Shown here: positions 8,501-15,774 of the stretch, one piece after another
Numbering within the stretch: position 1 is the stretch's first letter
How the letters are laid out: the number at the start of each line of letters is the position of its first letter
Virus record (IMG/VR): IMGVR_UViG_3300021197_000013
Location: 1-22,183 of that record
DNA from: a virus
DNA length: 22,183 nt
Direction: 5' to 3' (one strand)
Notes under the pieces: generated by a model
Seen by the model: the letters and a program-made list of their open reading frames with translations, nothing else
Told to the model about the DNA's origin: nothing
Databases searched by the model: none
Program-made: the position numbers and the translations under genes

Positions 8501-11500
8501 ACGCAAGTGCGAGTGGTTGATAATTTATCACAAGTAACAGGGCGCAACACCGCAGGAATGTTTGAGCCTGAGACAAACACAATCTCTATCGATGCTAATA
8601 ACGGGATGAACGTGCATACTATACTGCATGAGATGACCCACGCAGCTACCTCGGCATCGATAGCTAACCCCTCACTACCTGAGACTAAACAGCTACAAGC
8701 AATATTTGACAACGTGCGAGAGCAGTTTGGCGAGGTGTATGGCACGACAAATTTAGATGAGTTTGTCGCTGAAGCATTTAGCAACCCAGAGTTTCAAAGT
8801 GCACTAGCTCTTACAAAAGTAGATGGGGGTAGACTGACAGGTTGGGAGAAGTTCACAGGTGCAATAAAACGTATCGTCCGTAAAGTATTAGGTTTGTCTC
8901 CCTCCCCCACTGCTTTATCTGAAGTTAATCGCATTATAGATGGTATGCTTTCTCCATCACCTGCTACACGTGCAGCTCCTTCTATGCTTATGTTAGCAGG
9001 TACAAAGACTGGGGCAAAGAACCTAGCCAGAGGCGCAGCAAGTGTTGTGCCTGAAGGTATTCGCAACTCAGTTGCAGACAGCGCAGACGTTATGTTTAAC
9101 GAAGGAGCGTCACGAACACTACGAAGTTGGTTCTTAAACACTCTACCTGTAAACATCTTGACAGACAAAGCTAAAAAATTCATTCCGTTTGCTAGAGAAC
9201 TTAACACCATAATAAACACAATGAGTGGGTCGTTAAGGAAAAAGTCAGAGATGCTAGACTCTATTCTTTTCAATCTCCATAAGTGGCAACGCAAAAACAA
9301 AGACAAAGCAAAGATATTAAACAACCTCATACCGCGTAGCACCTACCTACAGGTTGATCCGTCTCGTACCGATATAGAGTACATGAAAGACATTCGTAAC
9401 GACAAGGAACGCTCTGCCGAATACGATCAGCTAAGAGCAGAATATAATAAGTTAAAACCTGAAGGGCAGGCGTTTTATCGCCAGATGCGTAATTACTTTC
9501 AGGATACATACAAAGAGATAATGGAAGCGTTAGACATACGCTTAAATGCTACGATCCCTAACCTAGAGCAACGTAAGTCGGCGATGGCTAAGATACAGGA
9601 CATGATGCAAAAGCAAAGCAGCACCATCACACCATACTTCCCTTTGATGCGTAAAGGGGCGTATCGATTATCTTACACTGCTCCCGATCCGCAAAATTCA
9701 AATCCTAACCAAACAGGAGAGCGTTTTGTAGAATACTATCCTACAGAGCGTAAAGCGACACAAGCATTGCAGGCAGCGGAGAACGCAGGAGCTAGTGATC
9801 TGTCTATAACTTCGGCTTCAAAACGATTTGAGTATGAGAACAATCCTTCACCTGGATTTGTGGGCGAGCTTTTTGACACGCTAAATGAAAAAAATGTATC
9901 TAAAGAAGCAATGAGTGAGGTAATAGATCTTGTATTAGACGCCATGCCAGAACGCTCTTTCTTACAAGGCTTTCGTAAGCGTGGGAATGTACGTGGGTTT
10001 ATCGGAGATACCACACCGACTGGTATAGGTGGTACAGAGTTTGATGCTTACACTATGATGAAAGAAAAGGGTCGTGACCTAAACAGGCAGCTTGTACAAA
10101 TGAAAGCAAGCGCAGAGCTTGTTGGATTCAAGAACAAATTAACGAGTGGCAAGTACGATCAAGATCCACGCACAGCAATGATGGCAGGTAAGCTTGCACA
10201 GATAGCTACGTTTGCACAAAGCCCAGACATAAATCGTACTTCTCAAATAGTTAACAGCCTTGGATTTGGTTATACTATGGGGCTTAACTTCTCCTCCGCA
10301 GCTATAACGTTCTTTGATGTAGCTATGAGTGCTATGCCTGTGCTCGCAGGAAAACATGGTATTCGTGCTACTTCCAAAGCATTCGGCACAGCTTCCAAAT
10401 TGTTTATGGGCGCACCTAAAACAAGAACTGTTATGGTAACTGGGGCTGATGGGCAACTTGTTGAACAAGAAGTTAACATGGGTATGTTCGGTAAATCAGG
10501 CGCTAACTATGATTTAAATAGTTTACCTTCCGTATTGCAAGAAAATCGTGGGGACATATTACTTACGATGGGTACAGATCAGGGACAGTTTAATCAGTCC
10601 ATGACACAAGAAAATCTGGAGATGGGTCGCGGTGCACCACTAGAAACTTTTAATAAATTTTCTAGCTTTATGTTTCATCACTCAGAAAGATTTAATCGTG
10701 AGACTACTTTAGTAGCCGCATACTTATTGGAAGTACAGAAACTTAAACGAGAGAAAGGTGATCTTACTGAAGCTGACTACCGTGATGCAGCTCAAGAAGC
10801 TATAGACTCTACAGAGTTTACTCTCGGTGCAACTGCTTCCGCAGGGCGTCCAATCATAGCACAAAATGCCGTTGGTAACGTAGCATTTTTGTTTAAACGA
10901 TTTGCAATCAGCAAATATTATATGATGGCGAAGTTAGCCAAAGAATCAGCAGGCACGACTAATATAAATAAAATAATGGCTGACATGGATGTTTCTCGTG
11001 AAGAAGCGCAAGCCATAGCTAGTGACAGAAAGGTTGCACGTGCAGCAGGACGTAACTTTCTTGTATCCACAGGTATATTTGCAGGACTTGGTGGCATGCC
11101 GATGATGGGTGCAATCGGTGTACTCTACAACATGTTTGCAGATGAAGACGAAGATGACTTCGAGGCAGCTACACGTAAGTTTGTAGGAGAAGGTATTTAC
11201 GGTGGTCTTGCTAATGAGATGCTAGGCGTAGATCTAGCTAATCGTATTTCGATGAACAGCTTGCTTTATCGTGCACCAATCATAGACAAAGATCAGAGTA
11301 ATCTGTGGACGTTGATAGAACAACTAGGAGGCCCAGTAATTGGTGTAGGGTTAAGTGTTGAACGTGGTATGGGTGATGTTTACGAAGGAGAGTGGTATAG
11401 AGGCGTAGAATCTATGGTCCCTGCGTCTGTCCGTAACGGTATGAAGTCTTTTAGATTTGCAACTGAGGGAGCGACGACTCGACGTGGAGATGCAATTACT

Positions 11501-11872
11501 GAAGATATCAACCCGTACAATGTGGCAATGCAGCTCGCAGGATTTGCGCCGCAGGCTTATATACAACGGCTTGAAATAAACAAAAACGAAAGACGTAAAC
11601 AAACGTCACTAGACAGTAAACGCACAAAGCTCTTACGGAAACGTAACATGGCTATGCGTGAAGGTGACTATGAAGAGGTGCAGAAAGTAGACGAGTTGAT
11701 TTCTGAGTTTAACGCATCCATACCAGAAGCGTTTGTACGAGACGAGTTGATAACTATAGAAGCAAAAGAAAGATCGTTTAAAGCGTTCTTACAAATGTCT
11801 AGAAAAATGCGCGGTGGAGTATCTTTCACCGATGGTATGCTAGAAAGCCTAGAAGAATATGATCTAGAATAA
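5549..11872 (+). CDS. Giant polyvalent (ejected) virion protein with zincin metallopeptidase and PLxRFG-like domains
   Basis: A 2107-residue multidomain protein. In order: N-terminal helical region (1-140); Gly/Ala-rich membrane-like hairpin (about 143-190) and a second Gly-rich segment (about 292-310); Lys/Glu-rich linker (about 344-470) bounded by QGELF at 344 and again at 460; small domain (about 470-550); Gly/Ser/Thr and acidic linker (about 551-675); helical region (about 676-960); metallopeptidase domain (about 960-1150) with HEMTH at 1027-1031 and NLDEFVAEAF at 1068-1077 offering Glu1071 or Glu1075 as third zinc ligand; PLMRKG (1365-1370), a variant of the PLxRFG motif named for phage polyvalent proteins; SERFNRETTLVAAY (1712-1725); a hydrophobic segment (about 1837-1863); and a charged C-terminus. 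Polyvalent proteins are thought to be packaged and injected to act on host defences or DNA entry. AGGG lies upstream of the ATG. It is the last + gene and ends in the convergent terminator. Assignment as ejected protein is inference from family and position. Confidence 0.8.
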   Translation: MGVYKYDDPTTGIGYDLNIAGGVPTDAEFAKLAAVLERDRADFITRYEDAFGEPPKEVDDGTAISRGFARGKKQVKGAVGETIGTIGERSGLEFLENYGEGLEERAQQELGELSLEQPKRLQSTDVDSVGSALQYAGEVVGEQIPQLGIGLGAAVVGTAAAPLVAPVLGAAAPFVAGATVAGAATAPILFGNNIQRQEDEVAAGKKASVDVGAALKATFGQAVLEGVADKILLGGAFRSLGKSIFTRTASRVGSGATTEGLTEVGQQMMERSQAGLPIDSDDAIAEYREAAIAGGLIGGGTRATFGAIGEGDPDTETGGTTRGQGTNVAQGIQTAPQLQKDQAQGELFPESEITAAQEKDAKNKADPKPEKSKAEKTKEEIAEDSAVTGATTGDTVSADALSKEEQNAVNKVTREEEKVAKKATEKTKEYLEDKPKEDRAAALESEQTGQQIEVGKEPVQGELFAEEVFTPDYVKNVLGITRATAPLLKAATKGDLSGRSLDDPEIVDRLSKYVNRRGAESETVKAVMKGRGYDYANFPGTDSIGFIKPRSDIDAGGDSTTTGGARASVQSSGSGVAGTGRAGSRDPSTEDSASSDTEGVGTDRGDTVPPVVAAREQPDTLRRTALPLGQETAVDAQLGPIPEGIPPVPRTETTQEAAPEVDVQAQQELNVAAQQALNDRFVLEPANNKEGRDTAVARQYYEEQQLESQEPDSTNADDKQAILNLFSTQKNQLTEEAKAAKIFFDRFRRPIDALEEIGGMEVVGPTQYTKKLYSSDELAFYTGMTKSKALAARKWVQLNLSEEASSRVALAAQRARKDTSKFNPSDKEIEAGRAAKKEAKNFRDAQNLAYKRQVDEIVKQNNLVASIPAQIEAMPEQKQIIPDLEVAFKKYLRDPQGLNFTQAEIDTMTPAQIQEYRDGYNYSYQLGLYLDADAVHGLDIALLPSVRSALMNGNLRGALDAIAVTNQIDSIREIAAKLGAVVGDTQVRVVDNLSQVTGRNTAGMFEPETNTISIDANNGMNVHTILHEMTHAATSASIANPSLPETKQLQAIFDNVREQFGEVYGTTNLDEFVAEAFSNPEFQSALALTKVDGGRLTGWEKFTGAIKRIVRKVLGLSPSPTALSEVNRIIDGMLSPSPATRAAPSMLMLAGTKTGAKNLARGAASVVPEGIRNSVADSADVMFNEGASRTLRSWFLNTLPVNILTDKAKKFIPFARELNTIINTMSGSLRKKSEMLDSILFNLHKWQRKNKDKAKILNNLIPRSTYLQVDPSRTDIEYMKDIRNDKERSAEYDQLRAEYNKLKPEGQAFYRQMRNYFQDTYKEIMEALDIRLNATIPNLEQRKSAMAKIQDMMQKQSSTITPYFPLMRKGAYRLSYTAPDPQNSNPNQTGERFVEYYPTERKATQALQAAENAGASDLSITSASKRFEYENNPSPGFVGELFDTLNEKNVSKEAMSEVIDLVLDAMPERSFLQGFRKRGNVRGFIGDTTPTGIGGTEFDAYTMMKEKGRDLNRQLVQMKASAELVGFKNKLTSGKYDQDPRTAMMAGKLAQIATFAQSPDINRTSQIVNSLGFGYTMGLNFSSAAITFFDVAMSAMPVLAGKHGIRATSKAFGTASKLFMGAPKTRTVMVTGADGQLVEQEVNMGMFGKSGANYDLNSLPSVLQENRGDILLTMGTDQGQFNQSMTQENLEMGRGAPLETFNKFSSFMFHHSERFNRETTLVAAYLLEVQKLKREKGDLTEADYRDAAQEAIDSTEFTLGATASAGRPIIAQNAVGNVAFLFKRFAISKYYMMAKLAKESAGTTNINKIMADMDVSREEAQAIASDRKVARAAGRNFLVSTGIFAGLGGMPMMGAIGVLYNMFADEDEDDFEAATRKFVGEGIYGGLANEMLGVDLANRISMNSLLYRAPIIDKDQSNLWTLIEQLGGPVIGVGLSVERGMGDVYEGEWYRGVESMVPASVRNGMKSFRFATEGATTRRGDAITEDINPYNVAMQLAGFAPQAYIQRLEINKNERRKQTSLDSKRTKLLRKRNMAMREGDYEEVQKVDELISEFNASIPEAFVRDELITIEAKERSFKAFLQMSRKMRGGVSFTDGMLESLEEYDLE

Positions 11873-11899
11873 AAAAGACCCCCACAAGATGTAGGGGTC
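11871..11899 (-). terminator. Rho-independent terminator for the leftward operon
   Basis: GACCCC (11877-11882) pairs with GGGGTC (11894-11899). A C/A mismatch and ACA/TGT extend the stem around an AGA loop. Read leftward, the hairpin is followed by six T residues (A-tract 11871-11876), giving a classic intrinsic terminator for the replication genes. The T-tract overlaps the stop codon of the giant + gene. Read rightward there is no T-tract (AGTATAACA follows), so termination of the late transcript here should be weaker. Confidence 0.8.
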
Positions 11900-11908
11900 A
11901 GTATAACA

Positions 11909-11965
11909 ATGGAGAACAACATCTGGAGGACGTTGTCAGATATAGTATATCACACAGTTCTCCAT
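11909..11965. repeat. Nested inverted repeats between convergent genes
   Basis: A perfect 9-base inverted repeat, ATGGAGAAC (11909-11917) and GTTCTCCAT (11957-11965), encloses a short stem ACAAC/GTTGT (11916-11920 with 11932-11936) and a palindrome GATATA-G-TATATC (11939-11951). The palindrome covers the stop codon of the small leftward gene. The structure could fold in either transcript and may protect RNA 3' ends or help stop the rightward transcript, which lacks a T-tract at the neighbouring hairpin. Protein binding to the palindrome is another possibility. Function is not shown by sequence alone. Confidence 0.45.
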
Positions 11966-12189
11966 GCACGTAAACCAAGTTTTTTGTTTTCAACACAAAT
12001 TTGTACTTCAAGCTCCCATGCTTTCATTTTTGCAACACTTTTTAGCTGTTTTTTACCTTTTTCGGTATTGATGCAGGGTATAAATATAGATGACCCTACG
12101 TCCATCGCGTCCCAGTTTATTGTGATCCGAAGCCCGTCAGGGTTCAAATCATCAAGCTTCATCACTTTCTGATCCATCACTGCCCTCAT
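11950..12189 (-). CDS. Small conserved-looking phage protein of unknown function
   Basis: This is the last gene of the leftward block, 79 residues from the first ATG. It reads like a compact folded alpha/beta protein: strand LRITINW, then VGSSIFIPCINTEKGKKQ, a helix, and a final strand pair ending GLRAWRTV. Small phage proteins with an FxPC...YGxRxWRT pattern are familiar to me from other genomes but have no assigned role. It overlaps the primase-helicase gene by 38 bases. The start is uncertain: the first ATG (12189) has only a weak GAAGAG upstream, while the in-frame ATG at 12177 has GAGGG six bases upstream and would give 75 residues. It ends inside the palindrome and just before the leftward terminator, so it shares the operon's transcript. 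Confidence 0.7.
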   Translation of the reverse strand: MRAVMDQKVMKLDDLNPDGLRITINWDAMDVGSSIFIPCINTEKGKKQLKSVAKMKAWELEVQICVENKKLGLRAWRTV

Positions 12190-14965
12190 CTAGCTCTTCA
12201 AATTTCATCTCCAACACCCAATCTGGTGGCAGATTAAAGTCTGTGCCCTTGGTCAAACGTTTCTTTATACGCTTGGCGTTCAGCTTATCTTTTAGATCGT
12301 CCACAAGACTAGCATAGTTTATCTGTTGATCTATACACCACTCTCTAAATGGCTTGATACGTAGGAACAGCAGCTTTGTGTCAGGCTCGTACCGTGCAAC
12401 TAAGAAGCCTCTTGGCGATGCCGAAATAGGTACAAGTTGATCCAGGCCGTTGTCATGCTTACCACGTAAGTCCTGCGTACTCTCTATCTTCAACATATTG
12501 TTGTAGTTCTCTGACAAGTAGTTGTTGAGTGTTTGTGATACCGATGCACCGATGTCGTTGACGAAGTTGTTTCGTATAATCAGTTCCTTCACTACCCACT
12601 TATACACAGCACCCACGTCGTAGTTAACGAACCCAAGATTCTTAGCTATGATAAGACCTGCAAGAATTACAGCGTTGCCGTTTGACCAAAATCGGTTTTC
12701 TGGTCCTAGCCCTGCCGCAGCGTCTATTCTGCGCTTGACGGACTCAACGGTGCGCTTGGCTTCTTCTTTGTTGTTTATCACCCACTGCGTATACTCTGGA
12801 CCAATCCAACCGTAGTTTCTTTTTAACTCATTAAACAAATCAGTTGTATCGTCGTTCTTACCAACAGCATTAATTAACTTCTTTACCTGTATCTCGAACA
12901 GCCGCTGCATCTCTGCTTTCGGCATAGCCTTGTCTCGACTCAGTATCTCCCACGCACTGGTATTCCCAGAGCTTAGAGCTAGTAACTGCCAAGGCTTACC
13001 ACGAGTTCTTTCTATGTTACCGTTTGAAGCGAGACGGTTCTTCTGGCGTCCCCCCGATACTTGGTAAACATATTCAGACATTTGCATACTTGATATGTTT
13101 GTCATCTCATCTGACACCAGAGGTAGACTGTGCATCACTTCACCACGGTTCATCCTAGCGTTGTGTGTATCATCTTTGGCGTTCATCAGATCTTCTGGGT
13201 TGCCCCATAGAGATAAGCAAGCCATCTGTGCTGTTGTTTTACCTACGCCTGTGCCGCCATGCAGATGCACCGCCATGCTGTTTAGCCCTGTCAAAGCCAT
13301 CAGAGGCGAGCCGAATCCGACGCCGACGATGTATTGATGTAACTCCCACCCTGCTCTGTCGTAGAAGTTTAGCATGTCTATGCTTTTCTCACGCGAACCT
13401 TTTGGTTCAAACGCATCTATAAGCCCTGCTGTCTTAGATGATGGAGGGTTGTAGCTAATCTCTGCACCAGTGATAAGTTTATCTCCAAGTACAAACTCTT
13501 CCATATCGTCATCGACCCAACCAAACTGTCTGTGTGCTTCGTCTGCCATAGATGTTTTCTGTAATTCATCGACCCACTTTGTTGTATATGCCATAAGCTT
13601 ATCTAGACTCCTTCCCCATGCAGTTACGCCCTCTCGCGCCATGCTCTTACGAAACTCTTCTCTTGAAGTCACATGCGTAAGTGGCACACTAAACTGACGT
13701 ACACCATCTCTTGGTAAGTGTAGTCGAAATACTAATGTCTCGCCAAGCTCTTCATCATGCAACCTACGAGTGATGTATATATCATGATGATATATCACCT
13801 CTTCTTCTATGTCTCCATCAGCGTTGCTGCTACGCATAAATACGCCACCTGCTACCCCCCTAAAGTATGGTGAGGGGTATTCTGGTATATCAAACTCTTT
13901 GCTTTGCTTTTTACCTGCAACAGGTGCAGATACCGTTGCTGAACCCTGCGCTGCTTTAATACGTTTGCCCAATACAATCGGTGACTTTATCTCGCCCCAT
14001 AAAGGACATTCTGTGCACACTCCTTCGTTTAGTTCGTCAAAACGTGCACATGTATACGGACCTTTTATCTCGTCTACCTTCTTACGCATCCCATCTTCAC
14101 TATAATCAGGATGCCTATCAGATATTCTTTCTGCTGCCTTGTCCCCATCTATACAGAATTTTGTAATAGATAGCCCTGCTCTCCACAGGGGTTCGCTAAC
14201 TTCTTCTTGCTTTGTAGCTATAAACCGTAGCTGCTCACATCCACGTCCTTCGATAGTCTTTTTTATAATTGTCTTAAAAACATTTTCTGAGTTGTCAGCA
14301 TACGCTTCGTATAGCGCGTCAGTACCCAAGTCTAGGTTGGTAACTGGCTTCAACACGCCAAGCTTGGCGACAAACTCAGACAGTACAACAGGTTCTGGCA
14401 TGTCTACACCAAACAATTCCACCGCTAGAGGCGGATCATCTTTATAATTATGCGTATTCGGCACACGTAATATACGTGCCACATCTGCTGTCACGGCAGG
14501 GTCTGCGAGTAGTCCGTTATCGACGCAAGCCTGCTTTAATGTCTCTGCTACACTCACCCATTCCTCTGCCGAAACTGATTCGGTAAGGCTCCAGTATACG
14601 TGTACACCTCGTCCACTGTTGACCATTGTAGGTCTAGGCAGAGAGAGTTGTTTACAGAAACTACGCAACGCTTCGATTGCTGCTTGCTGCGTGGGATATT
14701 CTTTTGAAGGACCGCAGTCTAAATCCAAGAACAAGGATTTAAGTTCGTGTGCGTTGTCGCCCTTTCGGTTTGTGGGTTCTTTGAATGTACTAAGTGCAAA
14801 GTAGACATCGAATCCATCGGAGTTAAACTTGCTTGCGGCTCGTTCTACTTCTTCGATAGTATCGTAAAACTTTTGTATTCTCTTGTTATCTCTGCTTCTA
14901 GCGACAAACATACAGTAATGACCGCTGTCGCTTAGTACTCTCCCCAAAAAATCTGTTGTTTCCAT
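12152..14965 (-). CDS. Primase-helicase fusion (AEP-type primase plus DUF927-like ATPase)
   Basis: A 937-residue replication initiator that should prime and unwind phage DNA. The N-terminal domain has archaeo-eukaryotic primase motifs: LFLDLDCG with Asp81/Asp83, SGRGVHVYW (117-125) with His122, and RILRVPNTHNYK (164-175). A cysteine cluster at 306, 317 and 320 (CARFDELNEGVCTEC) may bind zinc. The C-terminal half resembles DUF927 helicase-like ATPases: Walker A GGTGVGKTT (570-578), Walker B-like PLVSDEM (615-621) with Asp619/Glu620, and a sensor-like LLALSSGN (661-668). The tail is acidic (EELDEGSDGSESDEA). GGAG lies eight bases before the ATG, and a strong hairpin lies upstream in the leader. 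I see no separate DnaB- or gp4-type helicase gene in the window, so this protein probably supplies the fork helicase. Confidence 0.85.
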   Translation of the reverse strand: METTDFLGRVLSDSGHYCMFVARSRDNKRIQKFYDTIEEVERAASKFNSDGFDVYFALSTFKEPTNRKGDNAHELKSLFLDLDCGPSKEYPTQQAAIEALRSFCKQLSLPRPTMVNSGRGVHVYWSLTESVSAEEWVSVAETLKQACVDNGLLADPAVTADVARILRVPNTHNYKDDPPLAVELFGVDMPEPVVLSEFVAKLGVLKPVTNLDLGTDALYEAYADNSENVFKTIIKKTIEGRGCEQLRFIATKQEEVSEPLWRAGLSITKFCIDGDKAAERISDRHPDYSEDGMRKKVDEIKGPYTCARFDELNEGVCTECPLWGEIKSPIVLGKRIKAAQGSATVSAPVAGKKQSKEFDIPEYPSPYFRGVAGGVFMRSSNADGDIEEEVIYHHDIYITRRLHDEELGETLVFRLHLPRDGVRQFSVPLTHVTSREEFRKSMAREGVTAWGRSLDKLMAYTTKWVDELQKTSMADEAHRQFGWVDDDMEEFVLGDKLITGAEISYNPPSSKTAGLIDAFEPKGSREKSIDMLNFYDRAGWELHQYIVGVGFGSPLMALTGLNSMAVHLHGGTGVGKTTAQMACLSLWGNPEDLMNAKDDTHNARMNRGEVMHSLPLVSDEMTNISSMQMSEYVYQVSGGRQKNRLASNGNIERTRGKPWQLLALSSGNTSAWEILSRDKAMPKAEMQRLFEIQVKKLINAVGKNDDTTDLFNELKRNYGWIGPEYTQWVINNKEEAKRTVESVKRRIDAAAGLGPENRFWSNGNAVILAGLIIAKNLGFVNYDVGAVYKWVVKELIIRNNFVNDIGASVSQTLNNYLSENYNNMLKIESTQDLRGKHDNGLDQLVPISASPRGFLVARYEPDTKLLFLRIKPFREWCIDQQINYASLVDDLKDKLNAKRIKKRLTKGTDFNLPPDWVLEMKFEELDEGSDGSESDEA

Positions 14966-14985
14966 TGTTGCTGCTCCAAAATGAA

Positions 14986-15022
14986 TCGTGGTGAGGTTTG
15001 ATAAGAGTCTACCTCACCACGA
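14986..15022 (-). promoter_or_regulatory. Strong hairpin in the leader of the primase-helicase gene
   Basis: TCGTGGTGAGGT (14986-14997) and ACCTCACCACGA (15011-15022) form a perfect 12-base-pair stem with a 13-base loop. In the leftward transcript it ends 8 bases before the GGAG ribosome binding site of the gene at 14965. There is no T-tract after it, so it is not a standard terminator. The loop contains CTCTT, which could pair with AAGAG just upstream of the stem and form a pseudoknot. A translational control element, RNA processing site or protein-binding operator are all possible. Confidence 0.6.
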
Positions 15023-15044
15023 CACTCTCTTGTTAATGTTAGGA

Positions 15045-15069
15045 TAAGAAGTTCCCCCTTACCTTCTTA
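15045..15069 (-). other. Small hairpin at the end of the SSB gene
   Basis: TAAGAAG (15045-15051) and CTTCTTA (15063-15069) form a perfect 7-base-pair stem with an 11-base loop rich in G on the transcribed strand. The stem includes the SSB stop codon. No T-tract follows. With the larger hairpin at 14986-15022 it makes the roughly 100-base gap between SSB and primase the most structured leader in the leftward block. Confidence 0.4.
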
Positions 15070-15774
15070 GTCATCCCAGTCATCAACAAGAGCCGAAAGA
15101 TCATCCTCTTCGTTAGAGGGAGCAGCTACCTCTTTCTTTTTGGCGACCTTCTTCGGTTCGGGAATCTCATCTGCCTCAACAGGTGCAGAATCAACCACAT
15201 CTTCAAACACGGCTGAAGCATCGTCCTCTTCTACAGAGAAACCATCTTGTGCTTCAAATGGAGAGTATTGCTTCTTCTCAGCAAGCTCTAACACTTGCAC
15301 GGCTTTTACTCTTAACGATACTCCGTGTGAACTCATACTATAAGGCACAAGAGTAACTCCAATGTTTATAGTGCTGCCATGAGTAAGCTTAAAAGACGGA
15401 GGTAACTTCCTGTTCTTCGCATCTACATGCAGAGGTGGATCTGTTACTTTACCTTTATACTGTCCTTTAAGTTGTACTGAACCAATATAACCACCGTCCA
15501 TGTCTACCTCAAACACGTCTGTGTGCTTGGGCATAGCAGGCCAGTCAGCAGACGCTTGTTCTTTATATGCGGCTACCATGATTTTATACAGCTCCTTTGC
15601 CTGTGCTTCGGTCATGCGAAAATCCATTTCGTATTTCGCATTCTCTTCTGTTGGGCCACAAGGTACAGTTTTACCCCTTGGTGGGATATCCCTATCGTAT
15701 CTGTATGTCTGATCCAGACGTGGATACATAGCTGTAACGTTCTTAATTAAGTGCATAGGTTTGGCTTCTGCCAT
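15067..15774 (-). CDS. Single-stranded DNA-binding protein (T7 gp2.5-like)
   Basis: This 235-residue protein should coat single-stranded DNA at the fork and recruit replication partners. The N-terminal part (about 5-168) has an OB-fold-like series of strands: VFEVDMDGGYIGSVQLKGQ, then PPLHVDAKNRKLPPSF, then GSTINIGVTLVPYSM and SLRVKAVQVLEL. These match the gp2.5-type phage SSB layout. SPFEAQDGF follows at 171-179. The remainder is acidic with a Lys-rich patch, ending DDLSALVDDWDD; an acidic aromatic C-terminal tip is the usual partner-docking feature of SSBs. AAGGAG lies seven bases before the ATG. The start shares one base with the previous stop (TAATG), so it is coupled to the four-cysteine gene upstream. 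The gap to the primase gene is structured. Confidence 0.8.
   Translation of the reverse strand: MAEAKPMHLIKNVTAMYPRLDQTYRYDRDIPPRGKTVPCGPTEENAKYEMDFRMTEAQAKELYKIMVAAYKEQASADWPAMPKHTDVFEVDMDGGYIGSVQLKGQYKGKVTDPPLHVDAKNRKLPPSFKLTHGSTINIGVTLVPYSMSSHGVSLRVKAVQVLELAEKKQYSPFEAQDGFSVEEDDASAVFEDVVDSAPVEADEIPEPKKVAKKKEVAAPSNEEDDLSALVDDWDD

Noticed and set aside
8794-9342. Leftward 182-codon frame inside the giant gene
   Set aside because: It is antisense to the well-supported 2107-residue frame, which shows continuous protein-like sequence there. No start signal or recognisable domain.
11909-12172. Rightward 87-codon frame across the convergent region
   Set aside because: It is antisense to the small leftward gene and the primase end, with no properly spaced ribosome binding site. 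Its ATG is part of the inverted repeat.
14986-15022. Hairpin before the primase gene as a terminator or tRNA
   Set aside because: No T-tract follows on either strand, and there is no cloverleaf; it is listed instead as a leader structure.
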